DNA of 38,741 bases from Prevotella sp. UBA2739 (GCA_002353525.1 DEJV01000027.1:1-38741), one strand, 5' to 3'. Counted from the first letter of the stretch, positions 1 through 7,240 are shown. Notes: generated from the letters alone by a model not told the origin. A program made the numbers and translations.

Positions 1-1125
1 CTGCTCACCGTGATGGCCGGAGCTGCCATCGCCCCGGCTTTGGGCATTATGAAGGCTCATTTCAGTGATACACCCGCCATGCTGGTGCAGTTCATCGTCA
101 GCATGCCAGCACTCCTGATCATCGTCACAAACCTCTTTTTCCTGCCCTTAAGCCGAATACTTCGCACACGGGCCATAGCCTCTACGGGGCTGCTGCTCTA
201 TGTTGTTGCGGGCGCAGGCTGTTTCCTCGTCAACGATATCTATGTGCTGTTGCTCATGCGAGCCGTCTTGGGTGTTAGTGTCGGACTTGTCATGCCACTT
301 TCTACAGGGCTTTTGGCCTATTATTTTCCGCCAGAGGAACAGGCAAGGCTGATGGGACTTTCTGCCGCCATGAACCAGATGGGCGGTGTGGTGGCCACGT
401 TGCTTGCCGGCCTGTTGGCCACGATAGAGTGGAACTATGCCTTCCTGGTCTATCTGCTTGGACTGATAGCATTGGTGATGGTATGGTTGTGGCTTCCCGA
501 CGAGCAGTTGGGCTCAGCAAACAAACGAGGTGTTCCTTTCCAGCCGCGCCAACTGCTGAAGTTTCATCCTTCGGTTATTGGTATGCTATTGTTGATGATG
601 ATTTTCTTCATCTTCCCCACCAACTTTGCCGTTGTTGCCAGCAGTCAGTTGGGACTTTCTACCGGACTGATCACCATCATCATGGTTGGTCTTGACGTGG
701 TGGCTTTCTTTGTCGGCATGGTCTTTGGCGGTGTGATGAACCTTTTCCGTCAGGGTGTCAAGTATTTCGCACCAGTCTTCTTCCTGATGGGTTATGCGGC
801 ATATCTCATACCAAGTGTGCCGATGCTTGTTGTTGGCTCTGCATTCATCGGAATAGCCAATGGGGTGGGAGTGCCTTACTTGAATACCATTGCGAGCATC
901 AAGGGCGGAAAGAACTCTGCCACCACGGTGATGCCCCTGCTTTCTGCGGCTCTTTATCTCGGGCAGTTTGTGTCGCCCATCATCGTAACCCCGGCTTCTC
1001 GCATGTTGTTTGGCCAGACAGATTTGTCAGGGCCATACAAAGTAGGTGTCTTACTTTGTCTGATATTCCTCGTTCAGGTCTATTCCACCCGCCATTTCCA
1101 GAGCTTACCACCCGCGAACAAGTAA
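1..1125 (+). CDS. MFS transporter, 5'-truncated by window edge
   Basis: The reading frame is open from base 1, so the true start lies outside the window. About 374 residues are visible. They form a long series of hydrophobic helices with a polar central loop near residues 165-185 (around NKRGVPFQPRQLLKF), as expected between helices 6 and 7 of a 12-helix major facilitator protein. The segment RAVLGVSVGLVMPLSTGLL resembles the helix 4-5 region of drug-exporter-like MFS proteins. Family membership comes from this hydrophobic architecture; the substrate cannot be read from the sequence. Only a short N-terminal piece, probably part of helix 1, is missing. A strong stem-loop follows 36 nt after the stop. 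Confidence 0.85.
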   Translation: MLTVMAGAAIAPALGIMKAHFSDTPAMLVQFIVSMPALLIIVTNLFFLPLSRILRTRAIASTGLLLYVVAGAGCFLVNDIYVLLLMRAVLGVSVGLVMPLSTGLLAYYFPPEEQARLMGLSAAMNQMGGVVATLLAGLLATIEWNYAFLVYLLGLIALVMVWLWLPDEQLGSANKRGVPFQPRQLLKFHPSVIGMLLLMMIFFIFPTNFAVVASSQLGLSTGLITIIMVGLDVVAFFVGMVFGGVMNLFRQGVKYFAPVFFLMGYAAYLIPSVPMLVVGSAFIGIANGVGVPYLNTIASIKGGKNSATTVMPLLSAALYLGQFVSPIIVTPASRMLFGQTDLSGPYKVGVLLCLIFLVQVYSTRHFQSLPPANK

Positions 1126-1159
1126 TCAGACAAGACAATATAGACCAAAAACTAAAACA

Positions 1160-1243
1160 AAAGAGCAGCATCCGAGTCTGGTGCTGCTCTTATTTCTTTG
1201 ATGAAGGAGGAGTTTTCATGACTTCCCGGTTGTTGCAAAGATA
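1160..1243 (-). ncRNA. Candidate short minus-strand transcript with 9-codon leader peptide
   Basis: On the minus strand a -7 element TATCTTTG (1243 to 1236) is followed by a 9-codon ORF, MKTPPSSKK, starting near 1218, and then by the strong stem-loop at 1191-1161 with its T tract. This would give an RNA of roughly 75 nt. No good -33 TTTG sits 19 bp upstream, which weakens the case. It could be a small RNA, an attenuated leader with nothing behind it, or chance. Confidence 0.3.
1161..1191. terminator. Stem-loop terminator, possibly bidirectional
   Basis: A perfect 10-bp stem, AAGAGCAGCA paired with TGCTGCTCTT, encloses an 11-nt loop 36 nt downstream of the MFS stop. Read on the minus strand it is followed by a T-rich tract (TTTTGTTTTAGTTTTTGG), which is a better intrinsic terminator than the plus-strand continuation (ATTTCTTT). 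It may therefore end both the MFS transcript and a short minus-strand transcript starting near 1230. Confidence 0.7.
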
Positions 1244-1283
1244 AAAACTGGGATATAAAAGCCTGTTTCTCTTTTCTTTTTTG

Positions 1284-1291
1284 TATATTTG
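1284..1291 (+). promoter_or_regulatory. -7 promoter element for the Nudix gene
   Basis: TATATTTG matches the Bacteroidetes TANNTTTG element. No clean -33 TTTG is present at the expected distance. The predicted transcript would start about 110 nt before the Nudix start and includes a 25-codon ORF. Confidence 0.4.
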
Positions 1292-1307
1292 TAACCGAAA
1301 TAATGCT

Positions 1308-1385
1308 ATGAACAGACTCCCTGCTTGCATTGCTCACGACGACACCTGGCATGAGTTACCTTCTTTGAGAGTCTATGATGTGTAA
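1308..1385 (+). CDS. Possible 25-residue upstream ORF
   Basis: ATG at 1308 opens a 25-codon frame ending in TAA, encoding a peptide beginning MNRLPACIAHDDTWHELPS. It lies between a -7 promoter element and the Nudix start, so it would be translated from the same transcript if that promoter is used. I do not recognise it and see no strong ribosome binding site. It may be a leader peptide, a remnant, or chance. Confidence 0.2.
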   Translation: MNRLPACIAHDDTWHELPSLRVYDV

Positions 1386-1403
1386 TAAAAAAGAACAAAT
1401 GAT

Positions 1404-1850
1404 ATGCCGTATACATACAAATATCCCAGACCAGCAGTGACAGCCGACTGCATCGTGATTACAAAAGAGACTGAGCCAAAAGTGTTGCTCATCCAGCGTG
1501 GAAACGAACCCTACAAAGGTTGCTGGGCCTTCCCCGGCGGCTTTATGGACATGGACGAGACAACAGAACAGTGCGCCATCCGCGAACTGGAAGAGGAAAC
1601 AGGACTGGTGGTCAGCCAAGTGCAACAGATAGGAGCTTACTCAAAGGTCGACCGCGACCCACGAGGCCGCACCATCACCGTAGCCTACCTCGCCTTGATA
1701 GATTCTCCAGTACCCATAAAAGGCCAAGATGATGCTGCCAGCGCCCAATGGTTCCCACTCTCCACGCTGCCACCATTAGCCTTCGACCATGCAGAGATTA
1801 TGCGAGATGCGGTTGAGAGGCTATCACACAATGTGCATATGTCATTGTAA
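1404..1850 (+). CDS. Nudix hydrolase
   Basis: This 148-residue protein has a perfect Nudix box GX5EX7REUXEEXGU: G46, E52, R60, E61, E64, E65, G67. Nudix enzymes hydrolyse nucleoside diphosphates linked to another moiety, using Mg2+ held by the box glutamates. The N-terminal segment (PRPAVTADCIVI) and the C-terminal WFPLSTLPPLAFDHAEIM resemble the ADP-ribose pyrophosphatase/NUDT1-like group (COG1051), but the substrate is not determined by the sequence. The length is normal for a stand-alone Nudix domain. It appears monocistronic. A diverged copy of its C-terminal tail lies 0.6 kb downstream at 2427-2522, beyond an ATPase remnant. Confidence 0.9.
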   Translation: MPYTYKYPRPAVTADCIVITKETEPKVLLIQRGNEPYKGCWAFPGGFMDMDETTEQCAIRELEEETGLVVSQVQQIGAYSKVDRDPRGRTITVAYLALIDSPVPIKGQDDAASAQWFPLSTLPPLAFDHAEIMRDAVERLSHNVHMSL

Positions 1851-1867
1851 CAAGGACTGGACATGAA

Positions 1868-1920
1868 TTACACATTTTGTGTTACACATTTTGTGAAATG
1901 AGAAATTATTTATATCTTTG
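1868..1920 (+). promoter_or_regulatory. Promoter with duplicated CACATTTTGTG palindrome
   Basis: The 14-bp unit TTACACATTTTGTG occurs twice in tandem (1868-1881, 1882-1895). Each unit holds the near-palindrome CACATTTTGTG. The second copy contains TTTG at 1890-1893, exactly 19 bp from TATCTTTG at 1913-1920, giving a consensus Bacteroidetes promoter. A repressor bound to the palindrome would cover the -33 element, so this looks like a regulated promoter. Its gene is now only a fragment. Confidence 0.6.
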
Positions 1921-2424
1921 CAGCGTAATTGGTTTGTGAGTCTTGATAAGATTCTGGAGGAATCCTACTCTGCCTTCATCCGTCATCTGTTTAACAGCCG
2001 CCAGCGCAGCATCACTGATGAAGCGTTGCAGTTTATTTTGGATTGGACAAAGCGACACACGTACTACACACAGCAACTATGCCATACCATATATGCAAAT
2101 GGAAACAAGACTGTCACCATTGAAGAAGTGAAAAAGGCATGCGAACAGCTGATGAAGCAGGGTGAGGCTGTATATCTGCAATATCGGCAGATGCTGACAG
2201 AAAAGCAATGGAGCTACCTCATCGCGGTTGCGAAAGAAGGAAGCGTGCAACAAATTACAGCTTCAGCCTTCCTGAAAAAACACAAAATAGGGTCTCCCTC
2301 GGTATCGCGACGTCTGGCTGAGGCTCTCTGTGCGAAAGGTCTGCTCAACGACGAGATTGCTATCAGTGGCACAACGTATACACTAAGTGATGTGTTTCTT
2401 TCGCATTGGATGGAGCGGTTATAG
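1921..2424 (+). pseudogene. AAA ATPase (ATPase_2-like), C-terminal remnant
   Basis: About 167 codons remain. They match from memory the C-terminal half of the Bacteroidetes ATP-binding protein family (COG1672-like) whose intact members begin near MxNPFKFGTIV and run to roughly 380 residues. Visible family features are ILDWTKRHTYYTQQLC, the segment around VYLQYRQMLTEKQW, and a final winged-helix-like region ending YTLSDVFLSHWMERL. The P-loop and Walker B half is missing. The frame begins within a few bases of a good promoter, and no convincing ATG or ribosome binding site follows, so a deletion seems to have joined the promoter to the 3' half. A TTG at 1918 could start a frame but overlaps the -7 element. 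Translation is doubtful. Confidence 0.7.
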
Positions 2425-2426
2425 AC

Positions 2427-2522
2427 ACAGTGCCATTTTCAGGTATAACTTTGGAGAAATTTTGTTCCTTCGCCCATGCTGAGATCATGCGGGATGTGGT
2501 CAAGTTGCTATCAGAAAACTGA
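2427..2522 (+). pseudogene. Nudix hydrolase C-terminal tail remnant
   Basis: In the frame ending with TGA at 2520-2522 the translation ends FAHAEIMRDVVKLLSEN. This resembles FDHAEIMRDAVERLSHN at the end of the intact Nudix protein at 1404-1850. Upstream, VPFSGITLEKFCS may correspond to the WFPLSTLPPLA region. No start codon or Nudix box precedes it; the frame runs back into the ATPase remnant. Nucleotide identity to the intact gene over the tail is only about three quarters, so this is an old paralogue, not a recent duplication. Confidence 0.55.
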
Positions 2523-2552
2523 ATTTCACAAGGCTTGTGTGGTGAAAAGTAT

Positions 2553-2746
2553 GGTGCCGGTAATGAAACGTGCATGCTCGCGCCATGTGGTGGCAGCAGC
2601 CCGTTGCGCCTGCAGGTGGTTCAGTCGTTTGGCAATCATATACCTCGCCGAAGGCATCCACGGCATAGCCTGTGCCCACCATGTCGAGGTCGACAATATG
2701 CTCGGGGTTGGCCTGATTGGGCGAAGCACCTGCCGTGTCGGAGAAG
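2553..2746 (-). pseudogene. Mosaic remnant of an SDR gene, three fused pieces
   Basis: Three segments of a close relative of the SDR gene at 4034-4882 are joined with internal deletions. 2553-2581 equals 4097-4125 exactly; 2576-2642 equals 4291-4357 at 65 of 67 positions; 2645-2740 follows 4521-4616 with scattered changes. The first junction falls on a shared GCTCGC and removes 171 bp, keeping frame. The second junction shifts the frame. The catalytic YxxxK region (YMIAKRLNH) is retained but separated from the DTAGASPNQ region by the frameshift. The product cannot be a working dehydrogenase. Confidence 0.8.
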
Positions 2747-2840
2747 CCCCGCCATGCCCAGATAAGCCATAACCTGATAGACGATTTCCTTCATGGAGTA
2801 TAGCATTTTGGGGCTTTTAGTTACAAAAAAAGCCAAATCA

Positions 2841-2871
2841 TTTGCAGAACGAAGAAAAAATAGTATTTTTG
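2841..2871 (+). promoter_or_regulatory. Consensus -33/-7 promoter for the LOG-family gene
   Basis: TTTG at 2841-2844 and TATTTTTG at 2864-2871 are separated by exactly 19 bp. This places the transcript start near 2876 and excludes the upstream TTG at 2842 as a start codon, supporting ATG 2911. Confidence 0.75.
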
Positions 2872-2910
2872 TTGTCTAGTTTCACTATAATTCGCAAAGT
2901 TCTCACTTTT

Positions 2911-3894
2911 ATGATAAGAAATGCCAACTATTCTGACATTGCGTCAATCGTGGAGTACCTGAAGTCAGTGCCTTTCGATGTAAGCCGTACGAAGCTTTAC
3001 AGTGCCAAAGAACTTTATGGTGACTTCACTCCAGACAAACCGGGGCTATTAGACAACTGTCTTGATATGCAGATTTACCGTCACTATCTCTCCAAGGGTA
3101 AACAGACCAACGACGTCAAGGAGTCCATGGCCCGTACGCTGCATGACCATGGAGTATATGTTGCATTAGGTGAGTTCTTCCGTAGTCACAACTATCTAAA
3201 GTGCATCGGTGTTATGGGGGGACACGCCATGTTGCGGACAGATGCGAAGTATCGGCAAATCGTTTTTCTCACTAAACAACTGACCGAACAAGGATTCTGC
3301 ATGCTTAGCGGGGGTGGACCAGGCGCTATGGAAGCCACTCACCTTGGCGCTTGGATGGCAGGGCGCAACGAAGATGAACTGGAGGATGCACTCCGCATCC
3401 TTTCAGCATCACCGTCGTTTCGCGACCAGTCATGGCTCTCAACTGCTTTTGAGGTGATCAACAAATATCCGCAGACCCGATATGAGAGCCTTGGCATCCC
3501 TACTTGGCTATATGGCCACGAGCCATCGACGCCATTTGCCACGCATATAGCTAAATTCTTTGAGAACAGCATCCGGGAAAACCATATCCTCACATTGCCT
3601 TTTGGCGGTATCATCTATACCCCGGGCAGTGCTGGAACCATGCACGAAATTTTCAGAGATGCAGAGCAGAATCATTATCTATCTTATGGGTTCTCCAGTC
3701 CGATGATATTCCTCGGCACCAAGTTCTGGACAGAAGAAATACCAGCCTACACTCTTCTTCTGAAACTGTCAGAAAGGGGCAAATACAAGAATCTCTCACT
3801 CACCCTCACTGACGCCCCTGAAGAGATTATAGGACAACTCCTCTCCTTCCAGTCCTTAGTTCAAGAACACCCGGAGGCCTTCATGCTTCAGTAG
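2911..3894 (+). CDS. LOG-family (lysine decarboxylase-like) Rossmann protein
   Basis: With start ATG 2911, chosen because the promoter lies at 2841-2871, the protein has 327 residues. It has the LOG-family layout: a Rossmann start CIGVMGGHAML, the loop GGGPGAMEA (G134-A142), and a late PGSAGTMHE (P238-E246) that corresponds to the family PGGxGTxxE signature with one change (GG to GS). Small LOG proteins release cytokinin-type bases from nucleoside monophosphates. This one is longer, with an N-terminal extension of about 110 residues and an insertion around the repeated acidic stretch EDELEDALRI, as in larger nucleotide-5'-monophosphate hydrolases such as PpnN. Nucleotide hydrolysis is an inference from family. 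It stands alone between a graveyard region and convergent minus-strand genes. Confidence 0.75.
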   Translation: MIRNANYSDIASIVEYLKSVPFDVSRTKLYSAKELYGDFTPDKPGLLDNCLDMQIYRHYLSKGKQTNDVKESMARTLHDHGVYVALGEFFRSHNYLKCIGVMGGHAMLRTDAKYRQIVFLTKQLTEQGFCMLSGGGPGAMEATHLGAWMAGRNEDELEDALRILSASPSFRDQSWLSTAFEVINKYPQTRYESLGIPTWLYGHEPSTPFATHIAKFFENSIRENHILTLPFGGIIYTPGSAGTMHEIFRDAEQNHYLSYGFSSPMIFLGTKFWTEEIPAYTLLLKLSERGKYKNLSLTLTDAPEEIIGQLLSFQSLVQEHPEAFMLQ

Positions 3895-3914
3895 TTTCTG
3901 GTAACAAGAATTTT

Positions 3915-4043
3915 TTATTTCTTGCGTCTTTTTAGTTCGGGCAATTCCTTACACGTTTCGCTGACGAGCATGGAAAGATAGTCGCGGTCGTCGCAGATCA
4001 GTCCGAATATTTTTCCTGTGCGATGTGATACAGTTATCCCAAC
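3915..4043 (-). pseudogene. Unidentified C-terminal fragment
   Basis: A 42-codon minus-strand frame without a start codon ends in TAA at 3917-3915. The translated end (GKIFGLICDDRDYLSMLVSE, then a lysine/arginine-rich tail) looks protein-like, with a plausible hydrophobic strand and charged tail. It overlaps the 3' end of the SDR gene. I do not recognise the parent gene. It is most likely a leftover piece or chance. Confidence 0.2.
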
Positions 4044-4882
4044 TCATACTCGCCCGTACGAATGGCAGCGATGACTCCACCATCGATGAGCAGGTCGGTG
4101 CCGGTAATGAAACGTGCATGCTCGCCCAACAGGAAAGCGGCAGCCTCGGCTATCTCGTCGCTAGTGCCTACGCGCTGGGCAGCACTGGCATCAATCATGC
4201 GCTGGTAGCCCTCGCCGTTGGCATTGAACTCGTCGTAGGCCAGTGGGGTGACGATGATGCCCGGCGAAATGGTGTTGATGCGTGCACGACGCTCGCGCCA
4301 TGTGGTGGCAGCGGCCCGTTGTGCCTGCAGGTGGTTCAGTCGTTTGGCAATCATATAGGCGAAGCCACTGTTCTGCATGGCCACCTCTTTTATAAAGGGA
4401 ACGTTCTTCAGTTTTTCTGTCGGCGTGCGCACCAGTTGCACCTCCACATCGTTGGGGATGGGATACATGTAGGCGGCCTGGCTCGAGATGATGAGTCCTG
4501 CGCCACCGGCAGCCATCACTTCGCCGAAGGCATCTACGGCATAGCCCGTGCCCACCATGTCAAGGTCTACGATGTGCTCAGGGTTCGCCTGGTTGGGTGA
4601 TGCGCCAGCCGTATCGATGAAGTACATCACGGGTCCCAGTTCGGCAGCCTTCTTGGCGAAAGCCTCCACGCTGTCTTTCTTCAGGGCGTTCACCACCATT
4701 GTCTCTACATCGTAGCCACTGCGGCGGAAGTCCTCGCTGACGCGCTCCAGTGCGCGCTCGCTGATGTCGCCCAGCAGGATTTTCTTACCGGCACCAATGC
4801 GGCGCACAATAGCTGTTCCCATACTACCGGCACCCAGCAGTGCCACTACCTGTTTCTCGTTGTTTCTGTCGAAAATCATCAT
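4034..4882 (-). CDS. Short-chain dehydrogenase/reductase (SDR)
   Basis: The 282-residue protein has an N-terminal nucleotide-binding motif GAGSMG (17-22, a variant of TGxxxGIG), DTAGAS (90-95) in place of the NAG motif, serines near 133-134, and the catalytic pair Y176/K180 in YMIAK. The later INTISPGIIVTP and FITGTDLLIDGG are classic SDR C-terminal motifs. Substrate is unknown. The region between the serines and Y176 is longer than usual (PIPNDVEVQL and following), which may cap the active site. The promoter is element A (4918-4987), shared with the acetyltransferase operon upstream, so both are probably co-regulated. A decayed copy lies at 2553-2746. Confidence 0.88.
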   Translation of the reverse strand: MMIFDRNNEKQVVALLGAGSMGTAIVRRIGAGKKILLGDISERALERVSEDFRRSGYDVETMVVNALKKDSVEAFAKKAAELGPVMYFIDTAGASPNQANPEHIVDLDMVGTGYAVDAFGEVMAAGGAGLIISSQAAYMYPIPNDVEVQLVRTPTEKLKNVPFIKEVAMQNSGFAYMIAKRLNHLQAQRAAATTWRERRARINTISPGIIVTPLAYDEFNANGEGYQRMIDASAAQRVGTSDEIAEAAAFLLGEHARFITGTDLLIDGGVIAAIRTGEYELG

Positions 4883-4917
4883 GTCAATTTACGATTTAGC
4901 AATTTGTAATTTTATGC

Positions 4918-4987
4918 TGCAAAGATACAACAAAAAAGGTAATCTGTTGTTACCCGGATTACCGCTATACTTATACATTTTGCAGAA
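4918..4987 (-). promoter_or_regulatory. Repeated promoter/operator element, copy A (SDR)
   Basis: This 70-bp stretch is homologous to 7271-7340. Read on the minus strand it has a dyad GGTAATC (4963-4957) and GATTACC (4944-4938), then the -7 element TATCTTTG (4927-4920). No -33 TTTG lies at the right distance, which suggests an activator is needed. In copy B the dyad bases have changed in a compensating manner (GGCAA/TTGCC instead of GGTAA/TTACC). Confidence 0.65.
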
Positions 4988-4989
4988 AA

Positions 4990-5209
4990 CTACTCCAGCA
5001 TCACCGGCGCACTTAGGCGCACGGTTATTTCGTTGGAAGCTCGTGGAAAGCAGTTCGTTCTTTTCAATACGACGCGAAGCGGTGGTTGCGGCCGATGATG
5101 GACCACTGACGGTCATTGCCCCGTCGCTTTCCTCCCCCTTGCTGCACGATGCACAGGCCGTAAGAACGAAGAGCGGCAGTATTGCCGAGATAAGCATATG
5201 GATTCTCAT
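4990..5209 (-). pseudogene. Frameshifted small lipoprotein remnant
   Basis: From ATG 5209 the frame encodes a lipoprotein signal (MRIHMLISAILPLFVLTACA) and continues to about residue 50 (EKNELLSTS). The original frame then runs on through the downstream promoter element to 4889, giving a nonsense tail. In another frame the segment immediately after reads ASNEITVRLSAPVMLE and stops at 4990-4992, just before element A. I infer a frameshift or internal deletion joining the start and end of a once longer gene. Its position, fourth in the acetyltransferase operon and 14 nt behind the NTF2-like gene, suggests an exported partner of those proteins. The family is not recognised with certainty; a cyclophilin-like lipoprotein is possible. 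Confidence 0.5.
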
Positions 5210-5223
5210 AGTGCGTCTGCCTT

Positions 5224-5727
5224 TTATTCTACTCTTATCCAGCGTCCGCTGCGCTTCACCAGTCTCATGGTGCCGCTAAGCGTCCATGTGCCATAGCTGC
5301 CCCAGATGGTGGCGGTGATGACCGGGGTGAACGACACGCTGGCCGAACCGTTGTCGTTAGAGGTCACCACCACATCGCGCTTCTCTATCTTATGATACTT
5401 CATCGAGCCGCTTGCCACCTCTTCCAGCCACTCGCGTTTGGTCTGAGTCATGCCCGTGATGTGGCGCAGGATGATGCCATCATCCATCATGTTTCCCAGC
5501 CGCGCGGTGTCTGCCGCAATCATTGCGGCGTTCCAGTTGTCCAGGAACTGCTCTATCTCCTTCTTCCGTTGTTCCATGCTTATTCTTTCTTTGCTGAATG
5601 TCACACTGTCAACCTCGCTCACGGCAAACTGCCGTTCCGAGCCGTCTTTCATCCACACCCACATGGTCTGCGCCTCACAGGCACAGACCAGCAGCATGCA
5701 GCATATGGTGGGAAGCAGTTTTTTCAT
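5224..5727 (-). CDS. Exported NTF2-like (SnoaL/DUF4440-type) protein
   Basis: The 167-residue protein starts with a signal peptide (MKKLLPTICCMLLVCACEAQ), probably cleaved near residue 20. A short segment MWVWMKDGSERQFAVSEVDS resembles the Bacteroidetes surface-protein phrase ending in EVDSVTF. Residues 52-167 look like an NTF2-like cone fold: a helix EIEQFLDNWNAAMIAADTA, LGNMMDDGIILRHITGMTQT, and C-terminal beta strands ending in GRWIRVE. Proteins of this kind act as small isomerases or binding proteins; no specific catalytic residue can be assigned. It follows the aldo/keto reductase gene by 26 nt in the same operon. Confidence 0.7.
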   Translation of the reverse strand: MKKLLPTICCMLLVCACEAQTMWVWMKDGSERQFAVSEVDSVTFSKERISMEQRKKEIEQFLDNWNAAMIAADTARLGNMMDDGIILRHITGMTQTKREWLEEVASGSMKYHKIEKRDVVVTSNDNGSASVSFTPVITATIWGSYGTWTLSGTMRLVKRSGRWIRVE

Positions 5728-5753
5728 TAGAAAACATTCCTCAAACCGGTTGA

Positions 5754-6680
5754 TTAGTCAGTGGGATTAAACTGCGAGAACCATTTCACCTGATTTTCGT
5801 AGGACATATTGAAGTAACGCTTCTCCTTGTTCAGCTGATGGATGCGCTCCATCTCATGATTGGAGAGGGCAAAGTCGAAGGTCTCTATGTTCTCGTGGAT
5901 ATAGTCGGGATTGGATGCGCCAGGAATGACCGAGAATCCCATCTGCATGTGCCAGCGAATGATAATCTGAGCAGGACTCTTGCCGTGGGCCTTGGCAATC
6001 TCGCAGATGACAGGGTCGCGCAGCAGTTCGCCCTTCGAGTCGCGACCGCCGAGGGGGAACCAGCACTCAATCTGGATGTTGTGCTTGGCGGCCATCTTCT
6101 GCCAGTGCTCGCGCTGGGCATAAGGGTGACACTCTATCTGAACAATCTGCGGCACGATGCGGCAGTTCTCCACGATGGAGTTCCAGATGCTGTCGTTCAC
6201 GTCGAAGTTGGAGATGCCGATGGCACGCACCTTACCACTCTCCAGGGCTTTTTCCATTTCCTTCCAGCCACCCACGAAGTCACCCACGGGCTGGTGGAAA
6301 TACACCAGGTCGATGTAGTCTACGCCCAGTCGTCCGCACATGCGGTCGATGGCCTTCAGCGTTTTGCCCTCGCCATACTCGTTTGGCCATAGCTTGCTGG
6401 TAATCCATATTTCCGAGCGGTCGATGCCGCTGTCCTTCACGGCGCGTCCCACGCTGCGCTCGTTCCGGTAGGCATGTGCCGTGTCGATGTGCCGGTAGCC
6501 GCACTTCAGGGCTGTCATCACCGAGTTGTAGGTTTCCTCTCCGTCGGGAATGCTATACACCCCGAGGCCAAACTGTGGCATCTTCACGCCGTTGTTCAGC
6601 GTGAGATACGTCTGGTTCTTCTGTCCGTTCATCACTACTACTGTCATTAATGCGATTATACTTAAAAACATTCTTTTCAT
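5754..6680 (-). CDS. Aldo/keto reductase with signal peptide
   Basis: The protein has 308 residues with the catalytic tetrad D66, Y71 (GYRHIDTAHAY), K96 (ITSKLW) and H129 (VYFHQP). GISNFD and the late SVIPGASNPDYIHEN match the NADPH-binding part of AKR family enzymes, which reduce aldehydes and ketones. The first 20 residues (MKRMFLSIIALMTVVVMNGQ) look like a Sec signal peptide, so the enzyme may be exported, although NADPH is a cytoplasmic cofactor. It lies 11 nt downstream of the acetyltransferase gene and 26 nt upstream of the NTF2-like gene, so the three form one operon behind element B. Downstream of the signal the length is normal for the family. Confidence 0.9.
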   Translation of the reverse strand: MKRMFLSIIALMTVVVMNGQKNQTYLTLNNGVKMPQFGLGVYSIPDGEETYNSVMTALKCGYRHIDTAHAYRNERSVGRAVKDSGIDRSEIWITSKLWPNEYGEGKTLKAIDRMCGRLGVDYIDLVYFHQPVGDFVGGWKEMEKALESGKVRAIGISNFDVNDSIWNSIVENCRIVPQIVQIECHPYAQREHWQKMAAKHNIQIECWFPLGGRDSKGELLRDPVICEIAKAHGKSPAQIIIRWHMQMGFSVIPGASNPDYIHENIETFDFALSNHEMERIHQLNKEKRYFNMSYENQVKWFSQFNPTD

Positions 6681-6691
6681 ACTCTGTCCTC

Positions 6692-7240
6692 CTATATGTT
6701 TTTAATAAACTTAGCCGGATTGCCACCCACGATGGTGTTCGGCGCAACATCCTTGGTAACAACGGCACCTGCAGCCACTACGGCATTCTCGCCGATGGTC
6801 ACGCCAGGCAGGATGATGGCTCCCACGCCAATCCAAGCATTGCGGCCTATGTGTACGGGCTTGCAGCGCAGCACCATGCGGTTTTGGAAGTCGTGGTTGT
6901 CGGTAACGATGCGCACGTTGGGGCCAATCATCACGCCATCGTCGATGGTGATGCCGCCAGCCGACATGCATGTCAGCGAGTGGTTCACAAACACGCCCTT
7001 GCCAATCTTCATTTGTCGGGCAAAGTCAATCTGCAGTGGCGGCATCAGGTAGCTCGTCTTGTCGAGGTTGCCACCAAACAGCTGCTCCTCCAGCGGACGA
7101 ATCTGCTCTGGCTGTGGGGCCGTGGTGTTGATACGAAAACAAATGCTGGCGCAGTCGGTCATGTGCTTGATAGCCTCTGCATACTCGGGCGTTGCCATGT
7201 CGACGTCAGCCCCTGAACGAAGTCTTTCGAAAATATCCAT
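6692..7240 (-). CDS. Hexapeptide-repeat O-acetyltransferase (maltose/galactoside type)
   Basis: This 182-residue protein has the N-terminal helical segment of maltose/galactoside acetyltransferases (MDIFERLRSGADVDM, then EYAEAIKHM) followed by left-handed beta-helix hexapeptide repeats from about residue 75 to the end. The conserved catalytic histidine lies in TDNHDFQNR. The closing IVGGNPAKFI is typical of the LacA/Maa/NodL group. These cytoplasmic trimers transfer acetyl groups from acetyl-CoA to sugar hydroxyls; the acceptor here is unknown. It is the first gene of the operon behind element B and is preceded by an AraC regulator gene on the same strand. Confidence 0.88.
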   Translation of the reverse strand: MDIFERLRSGADVDMATPEYAEAIKHMTDCASICFRINTTAPQPEQIRPLEEQLFGGNLDKTSYLMPPLQIDFARQMKIGKGVFVNHSLTCMSAGGITIDDGVMIGPNVRIVTDNHDFQNRMVLRCKPVHIGRNAWIGVGAIILPGVTIGENAVVAAGAVVTKDVAPNTIVGGNPAKFIKNI

